Assembly (NCBI GenBank): GCA_963824905.1
Contig: CAWGRH010000027.1
Coordinates: 372,001 to 436,000 of the forward strand
Reading direction: 5' to 3'
Length of the DNA stretch: 64,000 bases
Source: JAJPKK01 sp963824905
GTDB lineage: Bacteria; Pseudomonadota; Alphaproteobacteria; Rhizobiales; Xanthobacteraceae
In this document: positions 41,447 to 49,956 of the stretch, piece by piece
How the letters are laid out: every line of letters begins with the position of its first letter
Position numbering within the stretch: the first letter of the stretch is position 1
The notes under the pieces: generated by a model
Databases searched by the model: none
What the model saw: the letters and a program-made list of their open reading frames with translations, nothing else
Told to the model about the DNA's origin: nothing
Program-made: the position numbers and the translations under genes

Positions 41447-42241
41447 TCAGTTTTTCGGCTTGGCCCGAAAAACGATCGGAAGCGTAAAGCTCAGTCCGGA
41501 ATCCGCGACGCGCGGCGGTGGCGCGGGCACCGGGTCGGCACGCCGCATCATGGCAAGTGCGGCGTCATCAAAGGACTGGTCACCCGAACTCCGAACGACC
41601 CTGACGGAAAGCACACGACCGGAGCGATCCAAGTCGAAGCCCAATACGATCTCGGCGGCCTGGCTCGCGCGGTCGTACGGATAGCGCTTGTGCCGGTCGA
41701 GATGGGCCGCGAGCTCCTTCTGCCAAGTCAGGCGTTCACGCCGCGTGATTTCGCCGGGCCCGATGACGGGGGACCAGGACCGTGGTCCTTCCGCAGCCCT
41801 TTCGGCGCTCGGCGCGGTTGTCGCTTCCGATTCGACCGACTCCACTGACGGGATCGCTTGGGCCGCGGTTATCTTGGGATCGTCGTCGTTCGGCTTTTTC
41901 ACGTCGTTTGGAGTCACCAGCCGGTCGGGATCATCGGTCTCCGTCGGCACCGCCTTCGGCAGGTCGGTTTGCTCGACGACGACCTTCTGTTCCACGACGG
42001 CGGGAGACGCCGCAGATGCGTCTGCTTCCGGCCCCGGCGGCAGATCGATGTGCTCGGTCGGCGGCGAAGTCCACTCGACACCGATTTCGATGGCGAGCGC
42101 GCCCGTCACCGCTTCCACATCGTCCGGCACAATGAACGCGAGCGCAGCCACGACGCAGCCGGCATGGATCGCGACGGCGCCCGCTGCGGCCAAGCCCCAG
42201 CCCGACTTGAAGATGCCCTCGGGGTCGTCGACATCCGACAT
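41447..42241 (-). CDS. TonB-family energy transducer
   Basis: 264 residues: one N-terminal membrane helix (GWGLAAAGAVAIHAGCVVAA), a Pro/Glu-rich periplasmic spacer, and the TonB C-terminal domain (WQKELAAHLDRHKRYPYDRA, AEIVLGFDLDRSGRVLSVRV, SFDDAALAMMRRADPVPAPP). TonB carries energy from ExbB/ExbD to outer membrane receptors. The ATG at 42241 is chosen, with GGAAGAG upstream; a TTG overlapping the ExbD stop is possible. Last gene of the receptor-exbB-exbD-tonB operon. Confidence 0.9.
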   Translation of the reverse strand: MSDVDDPEGIFKSGWGLAAAGAVAIHAGCVVAALAFIVPDDVEAVTGALAIEIGVEWTSPPTEHIDLPPGPEADASAASPAVVEQKVVVEQTDLPKAVPTETDDPDRLVTPNDVKKPNDDDPKITAAQAIPSVESVESEATTAPSAERAAEGPRSWSPVIGPGEITRRERLTWQKELAAHLDRHKRYPYDRASQAAEIVLGFDLDRSGRVLSVRVVRSSGDQSFDDAALAMMRRADPVPAPPPRVADSGLSFTLPIVFRAKPKN

Positions 42242-42264
42242 CACGCAACGCTCTTCCGTCCGGC

Positions 42265-42741
42265 TCAAGGTTGCGCGTTTGTCGGCGGCGGCGTCTTTTC
42301 AGGAAGGCCCTCCAGGGCCACCAGCGCCACCTTCAAATATCCGCCGCTTCTGAGGATCTCGAGGACATCCATCAGCTCGCCGTACGGCACTGTGCGGTCG
42401 GCACGCAGGAAAATGCGGCGGTCCTTGTCGGGGTCGCCCATGCCGTCGATCACGTGAACGAGATCAACCCGCTTTATCGCGGTTTCTCCCACCGCCACCG
42501 CAAGGTCGGCCGCTATCGTGACGTAAAGCGGCTTGTCCGGCTTTTTTTGCGGGGCGGCTGTGGAGGACGGCAGGTCGACCGGAAGATCGACCGTCGAAAG
42601 CGGCGCCGCGACCATGAAGATGATCAGGAGCACCAGCATCACGTCGATGAATGGCGTGACGTTGATGTCGTGCACCTCGGAAAACTCGTCTTCCAAAGGA
42701 TCGACATCGAGCAGATCGGAATTTCCGATGGAACCGCCCAT
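42265..42741 (-). CDS. exbD: ExbD family proton channel protein
   Basis: 158 residues with the ExbD pattern: a cytosolic start, DINVTPFIDVMLVLLIIFMV with the proton-relay Asp in the membrane helix, and a periplasmic domain (DKPLYVTIAADLAVAVGETA, DRRIFLRADRTVPYGELMDV). It works with ExbB and TonB in the inner membrane. It starts 3 bp after the ExbB stop. Confidence 0.92.
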   Translation of the reverse strand: MGGSIGNSDLLDVDPLEDEFSEVHDINVTPFIDVMLVLLIIFMVAAPLSTVDLPVDLPSSTAAPQKKPDKPLYVTIAADLAVAVGETAIKRVDLVHVIDGMGDPDKDRRIFLRADRTVPYGELMDVLEILRSGGYLKVALVALEGLPEKTPPPTNAQP

Positions 42742-42744
42742 GGG

Positions 42745-43437
42745 TCACTCCACGCTACGGCCGGGCGCGTTCGCCTGGCCGCTCTCGAGCTCGCGCGACA
42801 GCATCCGGATCACCGTGCTCGACGCACGGCCCACCAGCTCGACATAGATTTTCGTCGCACGCGCGAAGTGGTTGTAGATGATCACCGCTGGTATGGCGGC
42901 GGCGAGCCCGACGGCCGTCGCGAGCAAGGCCTCGGCGATCCCGGGCGCCACCACGGCGAGATTCGTGGTCTGCGCTTTCGAGATGCCGATGAAGCTGTTC
43001 ATGATGCCCCACACCGTTCCGAACAAGCCGACGAACGGCGCGGTCGAACCGATCGTGGCGAGGAGACCCATTCCGGTCCTCGCCACGCGTCCCTCGGAAC
43101 GAACGACGTCTGCCAAGCGGGATGCGGCGCGCGCCTGAACGCCACCGGCCTGAGTACGGGCCGAGACGCGCACCTCGTCGACCACCGTGGAAATCAGTGT
43201 CGACAAGATATTTTTGCCGCCACCCGTTGCCGATTGGGCATCGGTCAGCGTGGCGGCGGCGGAGATACGCCTGAGCCGCTTGCGCAGACGCCGCTCCGCC
43301 AATGCCAACTGCACGGACTTTGCCAGAAATACCGTCCAGGTGATCAAGGACGCCAGGACCAGGCTCAAGATTACCGCTTTCACCAGCGGATCGGCGGCCA
43401 TGAACATGGACCACGGCGACAACTCCCGCGGATTCAT
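42745..43437 (-). CDS. exbB: ExbB/TolQ/MotA family proton channel protein
   Basis: 230 residues. Three membrane segments (VILSLVLASLITWTVFLAKS, TGMGLLATIGSTAPFVGLFG, IAEALLATAVGLAAAIPAVI) and the family core GLFGTVWGIMNSFIGIS. It forms the pentameric proton channel with ExbD. It starts 3 bp after the receptor gene's stop, so the four genes are co-transcribed. Confidence 0.92.
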   Translation of the reverse strand: MNPRELSPWSMFMAADPLVKAVILSLVLASLITWTVFLAKSVQLALAERRLRKRLRRISAAATLTDAQSATGGGKNILSTLISTVVDEVRVSARTQAGGVQARAASRLADVVRSEGRVARTGMGLLATIGSTAPFVGLFGTVWGIMNSFIGISKAQTTNLAVVAPGIAEALLATAVGLAAAIPAVIIYNHFARATKIYVELVGRASSTVIRMLSRELESGQANAPGRSVE

Positions 43438-43440
43438 CGA

Positions 43441-45936
43441 TCAGAACCTGGCGGTGGCCGATACGCGGAGGGTGCGCCCCGCGCCGGGTGAAATATTGTT
43501 GTTGCCGTCCGCCGAGGCCCAGTAGCCCTTATCGAACAGGTTCTCGACGTTGAACTGTGCCCGCCACGTCTCGTTTATGGTGAGGAAGAGCCCCGCATCG
43601 AAACGCCAGAAGCCCGGCAATTTCACGGAATCGTCCGATGACGCGAACGAATTCGAGAAATAGATCACGCCGAGCGCTGCGCCCCAGTACGGGTTGATCT
43701 GGTATTTGTTCCAATATGAAAACTGGTTGAACGGGACCAGCTGGATCCGGTTTCCCTGGACGATCGTCGCCGACGTGGCACTGGCGACACGCGCATCCGT
43801 GTATGCGTAACCGAGCGTCGATTGCCAGGCGTCGGTGACGTATCCGACCAGCGAAGTTTCGACGCCCCGGATGTCGTTGCGCCCCGATAGGATGAAAAAT
43901 CCGGGATTTGACGGGTCGGGCAGCGGAATATTCTTACGATCGAGATCGTAGACCGCCGCGGTGTAGAGAAGCCGCGGGTTGACGTTCCATTTGAAGCCGA
44001 CCTCGTTGCTCTCGAATTCCTGTGGCGCGAGAATAACGTTGCCGTTGTTGAGCGCGCTGAACTGATCGCCGGACGCCGGCAGGTAGGACTTCATGTACGT
44101 GTAGTATAGCGATACGTTGCTCAAGGGCTTGAGAATGGCGCCGAACGACGGAGAAATAAAGCTGTTGTCCTGCACCCGGGGCGTGCCCGTGTTCATGTCG
44201 AGGGCCCACAGGTCGAAGTTCTCGAAGCGAGCGCCGGCGATGAACTGCAGCCAAGGCCCGACTTCGAGCGTATCGCGCACATAGGCCGACGACAGGTTCG
44301 CGCGATATCTGCTGTTGCCGTCCGGCGTGCTGACGCCGGGCGAAAACGCGCCGGGATATTGGTGCACGAAATAGATCGGCCCGAAATAGGTCGGATTGAA
44401 CGGATCGGCTATCGTCGTATTCGTCCCGTTCGCGAAGATGCCCGTGTTACGCACATCGATCCCGGCCTCGCGACCGATCTCGGATCCGAATGCGAAGGTA
44501 TGAAAAAGCGGACCTGTGTACCCCTTGTAGATGAAGTCGGTCTGGTTGAAGACGTTCTGCCGATTGGTGGTGTGCTGGTACGCCGCGAGGTTGAACTTGG
44601 TGTCGTCCGGATACACTGCACCGGCGAGCGGCCCGTTGCCGGGGTAAACGTTTTGATACCGGCGCGTATAGTCCGCGTAGATGGTGCCGTTCTTGACGGT
44701 CAACCCGTTCTGGAAGTCGTGGTCGATGATCGCCATCGTGGTCTGCACGTAGGCGCGCGCGAGATTGAGACCGGGACTGCCGAAGAACGTGGTCAGATCG
44801 CCGTTGGGCGCAAACGGATTGGCGGGGCTACCGCGCGTCGACGCTGGCGGTGTGGCGCTGAGCGCCTGCGACGGGTTACCGCGATCGGCCGTGCGCTGAT
44901 CATGGAAGTATTCGTAGCTGAACCTGACCTTGGTATTGTCGTCGGGAAGAAACGTGATCGTCGGATTGACGCCGTACCGCCCGAGCTCGTTGTAGTCGCG
45001 GAACAAGCGGCTCTCTTCGTCCATGAGGTTCAAGCGTACGGCGACGTTGTCGTTGACGGCCTGGCCGGCGTCCAGTGTGAAGCGCCGATCGCCAAACGAA
45101 CCGGTCTGGAACGTCGTGTCGTAGACCCTCGTGCCGTCCGCCTCCTTGAGCGTTCGGTTGAGAAGGCCGCCGCCGACCCCTCGGCCGAACGTCAGGGCGC
45201 TCGGACCGCGAAGGATCTCGACGCTCTGCGCGTTGTAGAGATCGCGAAAGTATTGAACGTCATCGCGAAATCCGTTGACGAAGAAATTCGCGCTCGAGTC
45301 CACACCGCGAATGATCAGCTCGTCGCGGTTCCCTTCGCCCTGATGCACGGCGACACCCGGCACATAGCGGGTGAGGTCGGTGACGCCGAGCAGGGCCTGA
45401 TCCTTGATGAAGTCCTTCGTCAGAACGCTGACCGATTGCGGGATATTCACCAGCGGCGTGTTGACCTTCGTCGCCACCGACGTGCTGTTCGAGTAGACAC
45501 CGACCGTTCCGGTACGTGCGCTCTGCGATTGCGCCGCCCAGGGCCCGCTGGCCGCCGTCGCATTGGCGGTCTCGGTTTGCGGTTTCGAAGACCGTGCAGG
45601 CTTCGCTGCCGTTCGCGGCGTGTCGCGTCTCGGCGCCTGACGTGCCGGAGCAGTGGTCGTCACCTGCTTGCTGGGCTGCGTCGTGGAAGTCCGCGGCTTT
45701 CGATTGGGCTCGTCCACGCGCAGCGGCGGGAGCTGTGAATCGCCTTCTTTGGTCGCACCCGGCTCACTCGTATTCGTATTGCTCCGCTCTCCCGCAGGAG
45801 CTGTACTCGGCGGCTCTGCATCCTGCGCCCACAGCTGCGACGAACCTGCGACAGCGAGCGCAAGGTAGCTCGCGGAAAACAGAACAGCTCGGGAATAGGT
45901 TCGCAATGGCCGCACGCGACCAGAAAGACTCGTCAT
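43441..45936 (-). CDS. TonB-dependent siderophore receptor
   Basis: 831 residues. Signal peptide (TYSRAVLFSASYLALAVAGS to WAQ), then an unusually long Pro/Thr/Lys-rich linker of about 115 residues, a plug domain (TPLVNIPQSVSVLTKDFIKD, RDELIIRGVDSSANFFVNGF, VEILRGPSALTFGRGVGGGL) and a 22-strand barrel ending TLRVSATARF with the terminal Phe. The plug and the PQSVSVLT motif are typical of FhuA/FiuA-like ferric-siderophore receptors. The start is set at the ATG 45936. First gene of the operon with exbB, exbD and tonB, so it brings its own energy system. Iron control is expected but not proved. Confidence 0.9.
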   Translation of the reverse strand: MTSLSGRVRPLRTYSRAVLFSASYLALAVAGSSQLWAQDAEPPSTAPAGERSNTNTSEPGATKEGDSQLPPLRVDEPNRKPRTSTTQPSKQVTTTAPARQAPRRDTPRTAAKPARSSKPQTETANATAASGPWAAQSQSARTGTVGVYSNSTSVATKVNTPLVNIPQSVSVLTKDFIKDQALLGVTDLTRYVPGVAVHQGEGNRDELIIRGVDSSANFFVNGFRDDVQYFRDLYNAQSVEILRGPSALTFGRGVGGGLLNRTLKEADGTRVYDTTFQTGSFGDRRFTLDAGQAVNDNVAVRLNLMDEESRLFRDYNELGRYGVNPTITFLPDDNTKVRFSYEYFHDQRTADRGNPSQALSATPPASTRGSPANPFAPNGDLTTFFGSPGLNLARAYVQTTMAIIDHDFQNGLTVKNGTIYADYTRRYQNVYPGNGPLAGAVYPDDTKFNLAAYQHTTNRQNVFNQTDFIYKGYTGPLFHTFAFGSEIGREAGIDVRNTGIFANGTNTTIADPFNPTYFGPIYFVHQYPGAFSPGVSTPDGNSRYRANLSSAYVRDTLEVGPWLQFIAGARFENFDLWALDMNTGTPRVQDNSFISPSFGAILKPLSNVSLYYTYMKSYLPASGDQFSALNNGNVILAPQEFESNEVGFKWNVNPRLLYTAAVYDLDRKNIPLPDPSNPGFFILSGRNDIRGVETSLVGYVTDAWQSTLGYAYTDARVASATSATIVQGNRIQLVPFNQFSYWNKYQINPYWGAALGVIYFSNSFASSDDSVKLPGFWRFDAGLFLTINETWRAQFNVENLFDKGYWASADGNNNISPGAGRTLRVSATARF

Positions 45937-46395
45937 GACTCGCCCCCAAACGCGACGCTTACCCCAAGACGTCGCTCCCACTGTTATTTTTACTAGGATC
46001 GAGTGTGACGAAGCAAGGCTATAAACGTTTGTTTAATTGTTTTCTGATTCTAGAACTAACCAACCGCAGGTACTTATCTCCATATATTATGAGTCCATTG
46101 CAATTTGCGCGTTTTATTTTGAATTGGAATTATTACAGTTCGCATTTTGGCACGAAAACGATATGAGCGTTTCGTCGCGTTCGACGAGCAAACTATACCC
46201 CTGCATCGTTTAACGGGGCAGCTGCCAAATCAAAGGAAGGGTGCGCTAAATGACGCCGCACCTGAGCGCGAATCCAACGGTACCGCGCGACCAACATGCA
46301 CGTGAGCAATGAGACATGCGATCAGCGAGAAGGCACCGATGGCAAGCATCATGGGCCGACTCGGGCCTCAAAACAATCTCTTGGAAGAGCTCGCT
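45937..46395. promoter_or_regulatory. AT-rich upstream region of the TonB receptor operon
   Basis: About 460 bp without a gene. Bases 46000-46200 are strongly AT-rich compared with the rest of the window. It contains an 8-bp palindrome TTCTAGAA at 46048-46055, similar to part of the rhizobial Irr-type iron-control element, and T-rich stretches suited to a promoter. Assignment to Irr or RirA is tentative. Confidence 0.4.
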
Positions 46396-47151
46396 CTATG
46401 ATTTCGTCGGGGACGGTGGAGGTGCGGCACCCCGCGGCGGCGCGATGTCGGCGTCGCTGATCACCATGCCGGACATCGGCTCGACCCAGGTGAGGTGGCT
46501 GACCACCTTCTTCACGCCTGGAACGTTCTCGGCGAGCACCCGGATCGCCTCGCCCTGGGAGCCTTCGAGGATGGTGCCCCACAATTCGACGACGCCGTCC
46601 TTGACCGTGGCATCGATCAGCGCCACCGGCACCCACGGCTGCTTCTCGAACTCGGCGAGCAACTGCTTGCGGATCGCCGCATCGCTCTGCGCCGGAGCGG
46701 GGACCTCGCGGCCGACGGCGGCGAGCGCCCGCATGAGGTTGGCACGGCTGACGATCCCGACGACCTGCGTGCCGCGCATCACCGGCAGCCGCTTGACGCG
46801 GCGATGTTCCATCTGATGGACGACCTCGGCAAGAGGGGTATCCTCGGCGATCGTGACCAGATCGCGGGTCATCACCTCGCCGACCTTGCGCGCATGGGTC
46901 TCGACATATTCCTCGGCGAGGCGGCCGGGCCCGACCAGGAATTCGAGCCAGCGCGGCCGCTTGCGCGCAGTACCTGTCTCGGCGCGGCGCAGGAAGTCGC
47001 CTTCAGTCACCATGCCGACGAGGGCGCCCGATGCATCGATCACCGGCAGGCCGCTGATGTGATTCTTGGTCATCAGGTCGATCGCGTCGAGCACGGTGGC
47101 GTCGGGCGAGATCGTGATGACGCGTCCGGTCATGATGTCGCCGGCCTTCAT
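46396..47151 (-). CDS. CBS-pair and BON domain protein
   Basis: 251 residues: CBS motif 1 (MKAGDIMTGRVITISPDATV to ALVGMVTEGDFLRR), CBS motif 2 (KVGEVMTRDLVTIAEDTPLA to QVVGIVSRANLMRA), then a BON domain (AIRKQLLAEFEKQPWVPVAL, VELWGTILEGSQGEAIRVLA). CBS pairs bind adenosine nucleotides; BON domains bind membranes or lipids. The protein has no membrane segment. The CBS-BON combination is common in rhizobia, and its function is not settled. It stands alone. Confidence 0.88.
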   Translation of the reverse strand: MKAGDIMTGRVITISPDATVLDAIDLMTKNHISGLPVIDASGALVGMVTEGDFLRRAETGTARKRPRWLEFLVGPGRLAEEYVETHARKVGEVMTRDLVTIAEDTPLAEVVHQMEHRRVKRLPVMRGTQVVGIVSRANLMRALAAVGREVPAPAQSDAAIRKQLLAEFEKQPWVPVALIDATVKDGVVELWGTILEGSQGEAIRVLAENVPGVKKVVSHLTWVEPMSGMVISDADIAPPRGAAPPPSPTKS

Positions 47152-47283
47152 GGCAGTCTCCTCATCGATCGCATCATGTGGCGGCCGGGTCCGGCCGTCC
47201 CGATCGTTGCGCCGATCCGCGCCGCCGGGTCAAGTCCGATGAGCGACGGGCAGATGTGCGGCGCCGTCCTTGCAGACGTGCAT

Positions 47284-48738
47284 TCAGAACGAGCCGAAGG
47301 CTGATCCGAGCACGATCACGACGACAAGCGCGATGAGCGCACTGACGATGCCGACCATCACGATATCGAAATAGCTCTCGCGGTGGGTTGTCCCGCACAC
47401 CGCAAGCAGCGTCACAACCGCGCCGTTGTGGGGAAGGCTGTCGAGCGTCCCCGATGCGATCACCGCGACGCGATGCAGCAGCGATGGATCGATCCCATGC
47501 TCGTTCGCCAGCGCAAGGTAGGTGCCGCCGAGAGAATCGAGCGCGATGGTGAGCCCGCCGGACGCGGAGCCGGTGAGCGCCGCGAGCACGTTGGTCGCCG
47601 CCGCAAGCGAGACCAGCGGGCCGCCGCCGATGCCGAGCACCCAATCGCGCACCAACGCGAAGGCCGGCATCGCCGCGACCACCGCGCCGAAGCCGACGAG
47701 GCTCGCGACGCTCAGCGCCGGCAGCACCGAGGCGACGGCGCCGGCATCCATCGTCGCCCGCAACGACGGGAGCCGCGACCAGTTGATCGCGATCACCGTC
47801 ACGATCGCAGCGGCAAGCGCCGTTACCACAGCCCACACGCCGCCCACCGCGTGGATCGATGTTGCGCCCCAGCGCTCGTCGGCGAGGAAAGACGTATCGA
47901 GCCGCGGCAGCACGATGAACGACATCACGAGATTGACGAGAACGACCACGATCAGCGGCAGCGTCGCGAGGCTTATGGGAGGCACGGTCGCGGCGTGCAG
48001 ACCGTGCGGAAGCTCGGCGGGGTCGAATTCGCGCGCGGTGGTGGCGCGATCGCGCAGCGCCTGGTCGCCGACGACTTCTCCCATCTCGGCGGGCTCGCCG
48101 GCGCCGAACGCCTCGCCGGCGCGCCGGGCCGCGGCTTCAGCGCGGGCCAGCCACCACAGGCCGAAGCCGAGCATGACTGCCGAGGCGATGATACCGAGCC
48201 CGGGCGCGGCGAACGGCGTGGTACCGAAGAACGGCATCGGAATCGCGTTCTGGATCGCCGGCGTGCCCGGTAGCGCCGACATCGTGAAGGTCGAGGTGCC
48301 GAGCGCGATCGCCGCCGGCATCAGCCGACGCGGAATGACGGCGGCCCGGAACAGGGCCTGCGCCATCGGCGCGAGCACGAAGAAGGCGACGAACAGGCTC
48401 ACCCCGCCATAGGTGACGAGCGCACCGGCGAGCACCACGGCGAGAATGGCGCGGCGTTCGCCGAGCCGGTGGGTCATGAATTCGGCGATCGCGGTCACCG
48501 AGCCGGAGTCGTCCATCAGCTTGCCGAACATGGCGCCGAGCAGGAACAGCGGGAAGAATTGCGCGAGAAAGCCCGCGGTGCCGCCCATGAAGGTCTGGGT
48601 CCAGTGGGCGAGCAGCGGCTCGCCGGCAAACAGCGCCGCGAGGAGCGCCGCTGCCGGCGCCAGCAGCAGCACGCTCCAGCCGCGGAACGCGAGCGCGAGG
48701 AGCAGCAACAGCCCGAGCGCGATGCCGAGAAGACCCAT
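47284..48738 (-). CDS. GntP-family permease
   Basis: 484 residues, about 12 hydrophobic segments. Family features include FFPLFLLGAMFGKLMDDSGS, AVVLAGALVTYGGVSLFVAF and IASGTLDSLPHNGAVVTLLA. GntP-type permeases import gluconate, hydroxybutyrate or related hydroxy acids with protons. The ATG at 48738 lies 4 bp after the stop of the patatin gene, so the two form an operon. The substrate is not determined; a 3-hydroxy acid would fit the nearby lipid hydrolase (inference). Confidence 0.85.
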   Translation of the reverse strand: MGLLGIALGLLLLLALAFRGWSVLLLAPAAALLAALFAGEPLLAHWTQTFMGGTAGFLAQFFPLFLLGAMFGKLMDDSGSVTAIAEFMTHRLGERRAILAVVLAGALVTYGGVSLFVAFFVLAPMAQALFRAAVIPRRLMPAAIALGTSTFTMSALPGTPAIQNAIPMPFFGTTPFAAPGLGIIASAVMLGFGLWWLARAEAAARRAGEAFGAGEPAEMGEVVGDQALRDRATTAREFDPAELPHGLHAATVPPISLATLPLIVVVLVNLVMSFIVLPRLDTSFLADERWGATSIHAVGGVWAVVTALAAAIVTVIAINWSRLPSLRATMDAGAVASVLPALSVASLVGFGAVVAAMPAFALVRDWVLGIGGGPLVSLAAATNVLAALTGSASGGLTIALDSLGGTYLALANEHGIDPSLLHRVAVIASGTLDSLPHNGAVVTLLAVCGTTHRESYFDIVMVGIVSALIALVVVIVLGSAFGSF

Positions 48739-48742
48739 GACG

Positions 48743-49792
48743 TCAGACGCCCGCGAGCAACGCGTCGAGGTCGAGAGAAGAACCACAACCGAGGTCCGCG
48801 CCATGGGTCGAGAGAAACTCCTCCCCCGCCTTCCGCCCCTCGTCGCGCAGCATGGTCAAAAACGGCCACTCGGCATTGAGCTTCGAGGAATAGCCGAGGT
48901 CGACCATCACCTTGTTGGGCACCATGTGGATGCGCATCTTGGCCCATTTCGCGCCTTCGCTGTCGCCGGGCGCCGCCACCTGGCGCAGCAGCGCGATCAT
49001 GCGAAGCTCCTTGACCAGCACCGCGTTGAACGACACCTCGTTGAGGCGGTCGAGGATATCGCGGGCCGAGCGCGGCACACCCGCCCGCTCGACCGGATTG
49101 ATCGGGATGAGGATGGTGTCGCTTGCCGCGCATTCGCGCACCAGCGGCGTCATGGTGGGATTTCCCGAATAGCCGCCGTCCCAATAGAATTCGCCGTCGA
49201 TCTCGACCGCCTGGAACATGGTGGGCAGGCACGCCGACGCGAGCAGCACGTCGGGGGTGAGCTCGGTGTTGCGGAACACCCGGCCCCGCCCGGTGCGCAC
49301 ATTGGTCGCGGTGACGAACAGCTTGATCGGGCTCCTCGGCAAGCGCTCGAAATCGATGGTACCGGCGAGCACGTCTGAGAGCGGATTGGTTCCGAGCGGG
49401 TTGAGGTCGTAGGGCGAGAACAGCCTCGACATCATGTCCATGGCGACGAAGGTCGGGGACTGGTCGAGTGTCCAGCGGCCGAGCAGGATGTCGAGCGGGC
49501 CGCGCCGGAACGGGCTGAAACGCGCCGCCTGCGAGACGCTCTCCCAGAACGCGGCGAGCGCCGCGCGCGCCCCTTCGGGCCCGCCATCGGTGTAGCCGTC
49601 GGCAAGCACCGCGGCGTTCATGGCGCCGGCCGAGGTGCCGGAAATGCCGTCAATCTTGAGGTGCGGCTCCTCCAGCAACCGATCGAGCACGCCCCACGTG
49701 AAGGCGCCGTGCGCACCCCCGCCTTGGAGTGCGAGGTCGACGGCGACGTCGGCGGTGATTTTTGATGCCGCAGGGGATGCAGATGTTGGCAT
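48743..49792 (-). CDS. Patatin-like phospholipase (second)
   Basis: 349 residues with LALQGGGAHGAFTWGVLDRL, the nucleophile elbow GISGTSAGAMNAAV and DGGYSGNPTMTP carrying the catalytic Asp. It is shorter than the patatin at 345-1556 and has a different tail. The ATG at 49792 has GGAGA five bases upstream. It is co-transcribed with the GntP-type permease. The lipid substrate is unknown. Confidence 0.88.
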   Translation of the reverse strand: MPTSASPAASKITADVAVDLALQGGGAHGAFTWGVLDRLLEEPHLKIDGISGTSAGAMNAAVLADGYTDGGPEGARAALAAFWESVSQAARFSPFRRGPLDILLGRWTLDQSPTFVAMDMMSRLFSPYDLNPLGTNPLSDVLAGTIDFERLPRSPIKLFVTATNVRTGRGRVFRNTELTPDVLLASACLPTMFQAVEIDGEFYWDGGYSGNPTMTPLVRECAASDTILIPINPVERAGVPRSARDILDRLNEVSFNAVLVKELRMIALLRQVAAPGDSEGAKWAKMRIHMVPNKVMVDLGYSSKLNAEWPFLTMLRDEGRKAGEEFLSTHGADLGCGSSLDLDALLAGV

Positions 49793-49956
49793 AGCTTCTC
49801 CGGAGATGTTGCGCGCGTGCTCGCTCGGCCGGATGTTCCCCTCTTCCGCCCTCTGTAACACATGCGGATGACATCAGGGATTGCAGCGCTTCTGCAGTCC
49901 GATGGTTACTGTATCGCGCGGTCAAGCCGGGTGATGACACCAACAGGTTGCGGCCC

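Noticed and set aside
37132..41487. Frames of 774 and 663 codons antisense to the hydrolase and MmgE genes
   Set aside because: Composition noise opposite genes with clear signal peptides and motifs.
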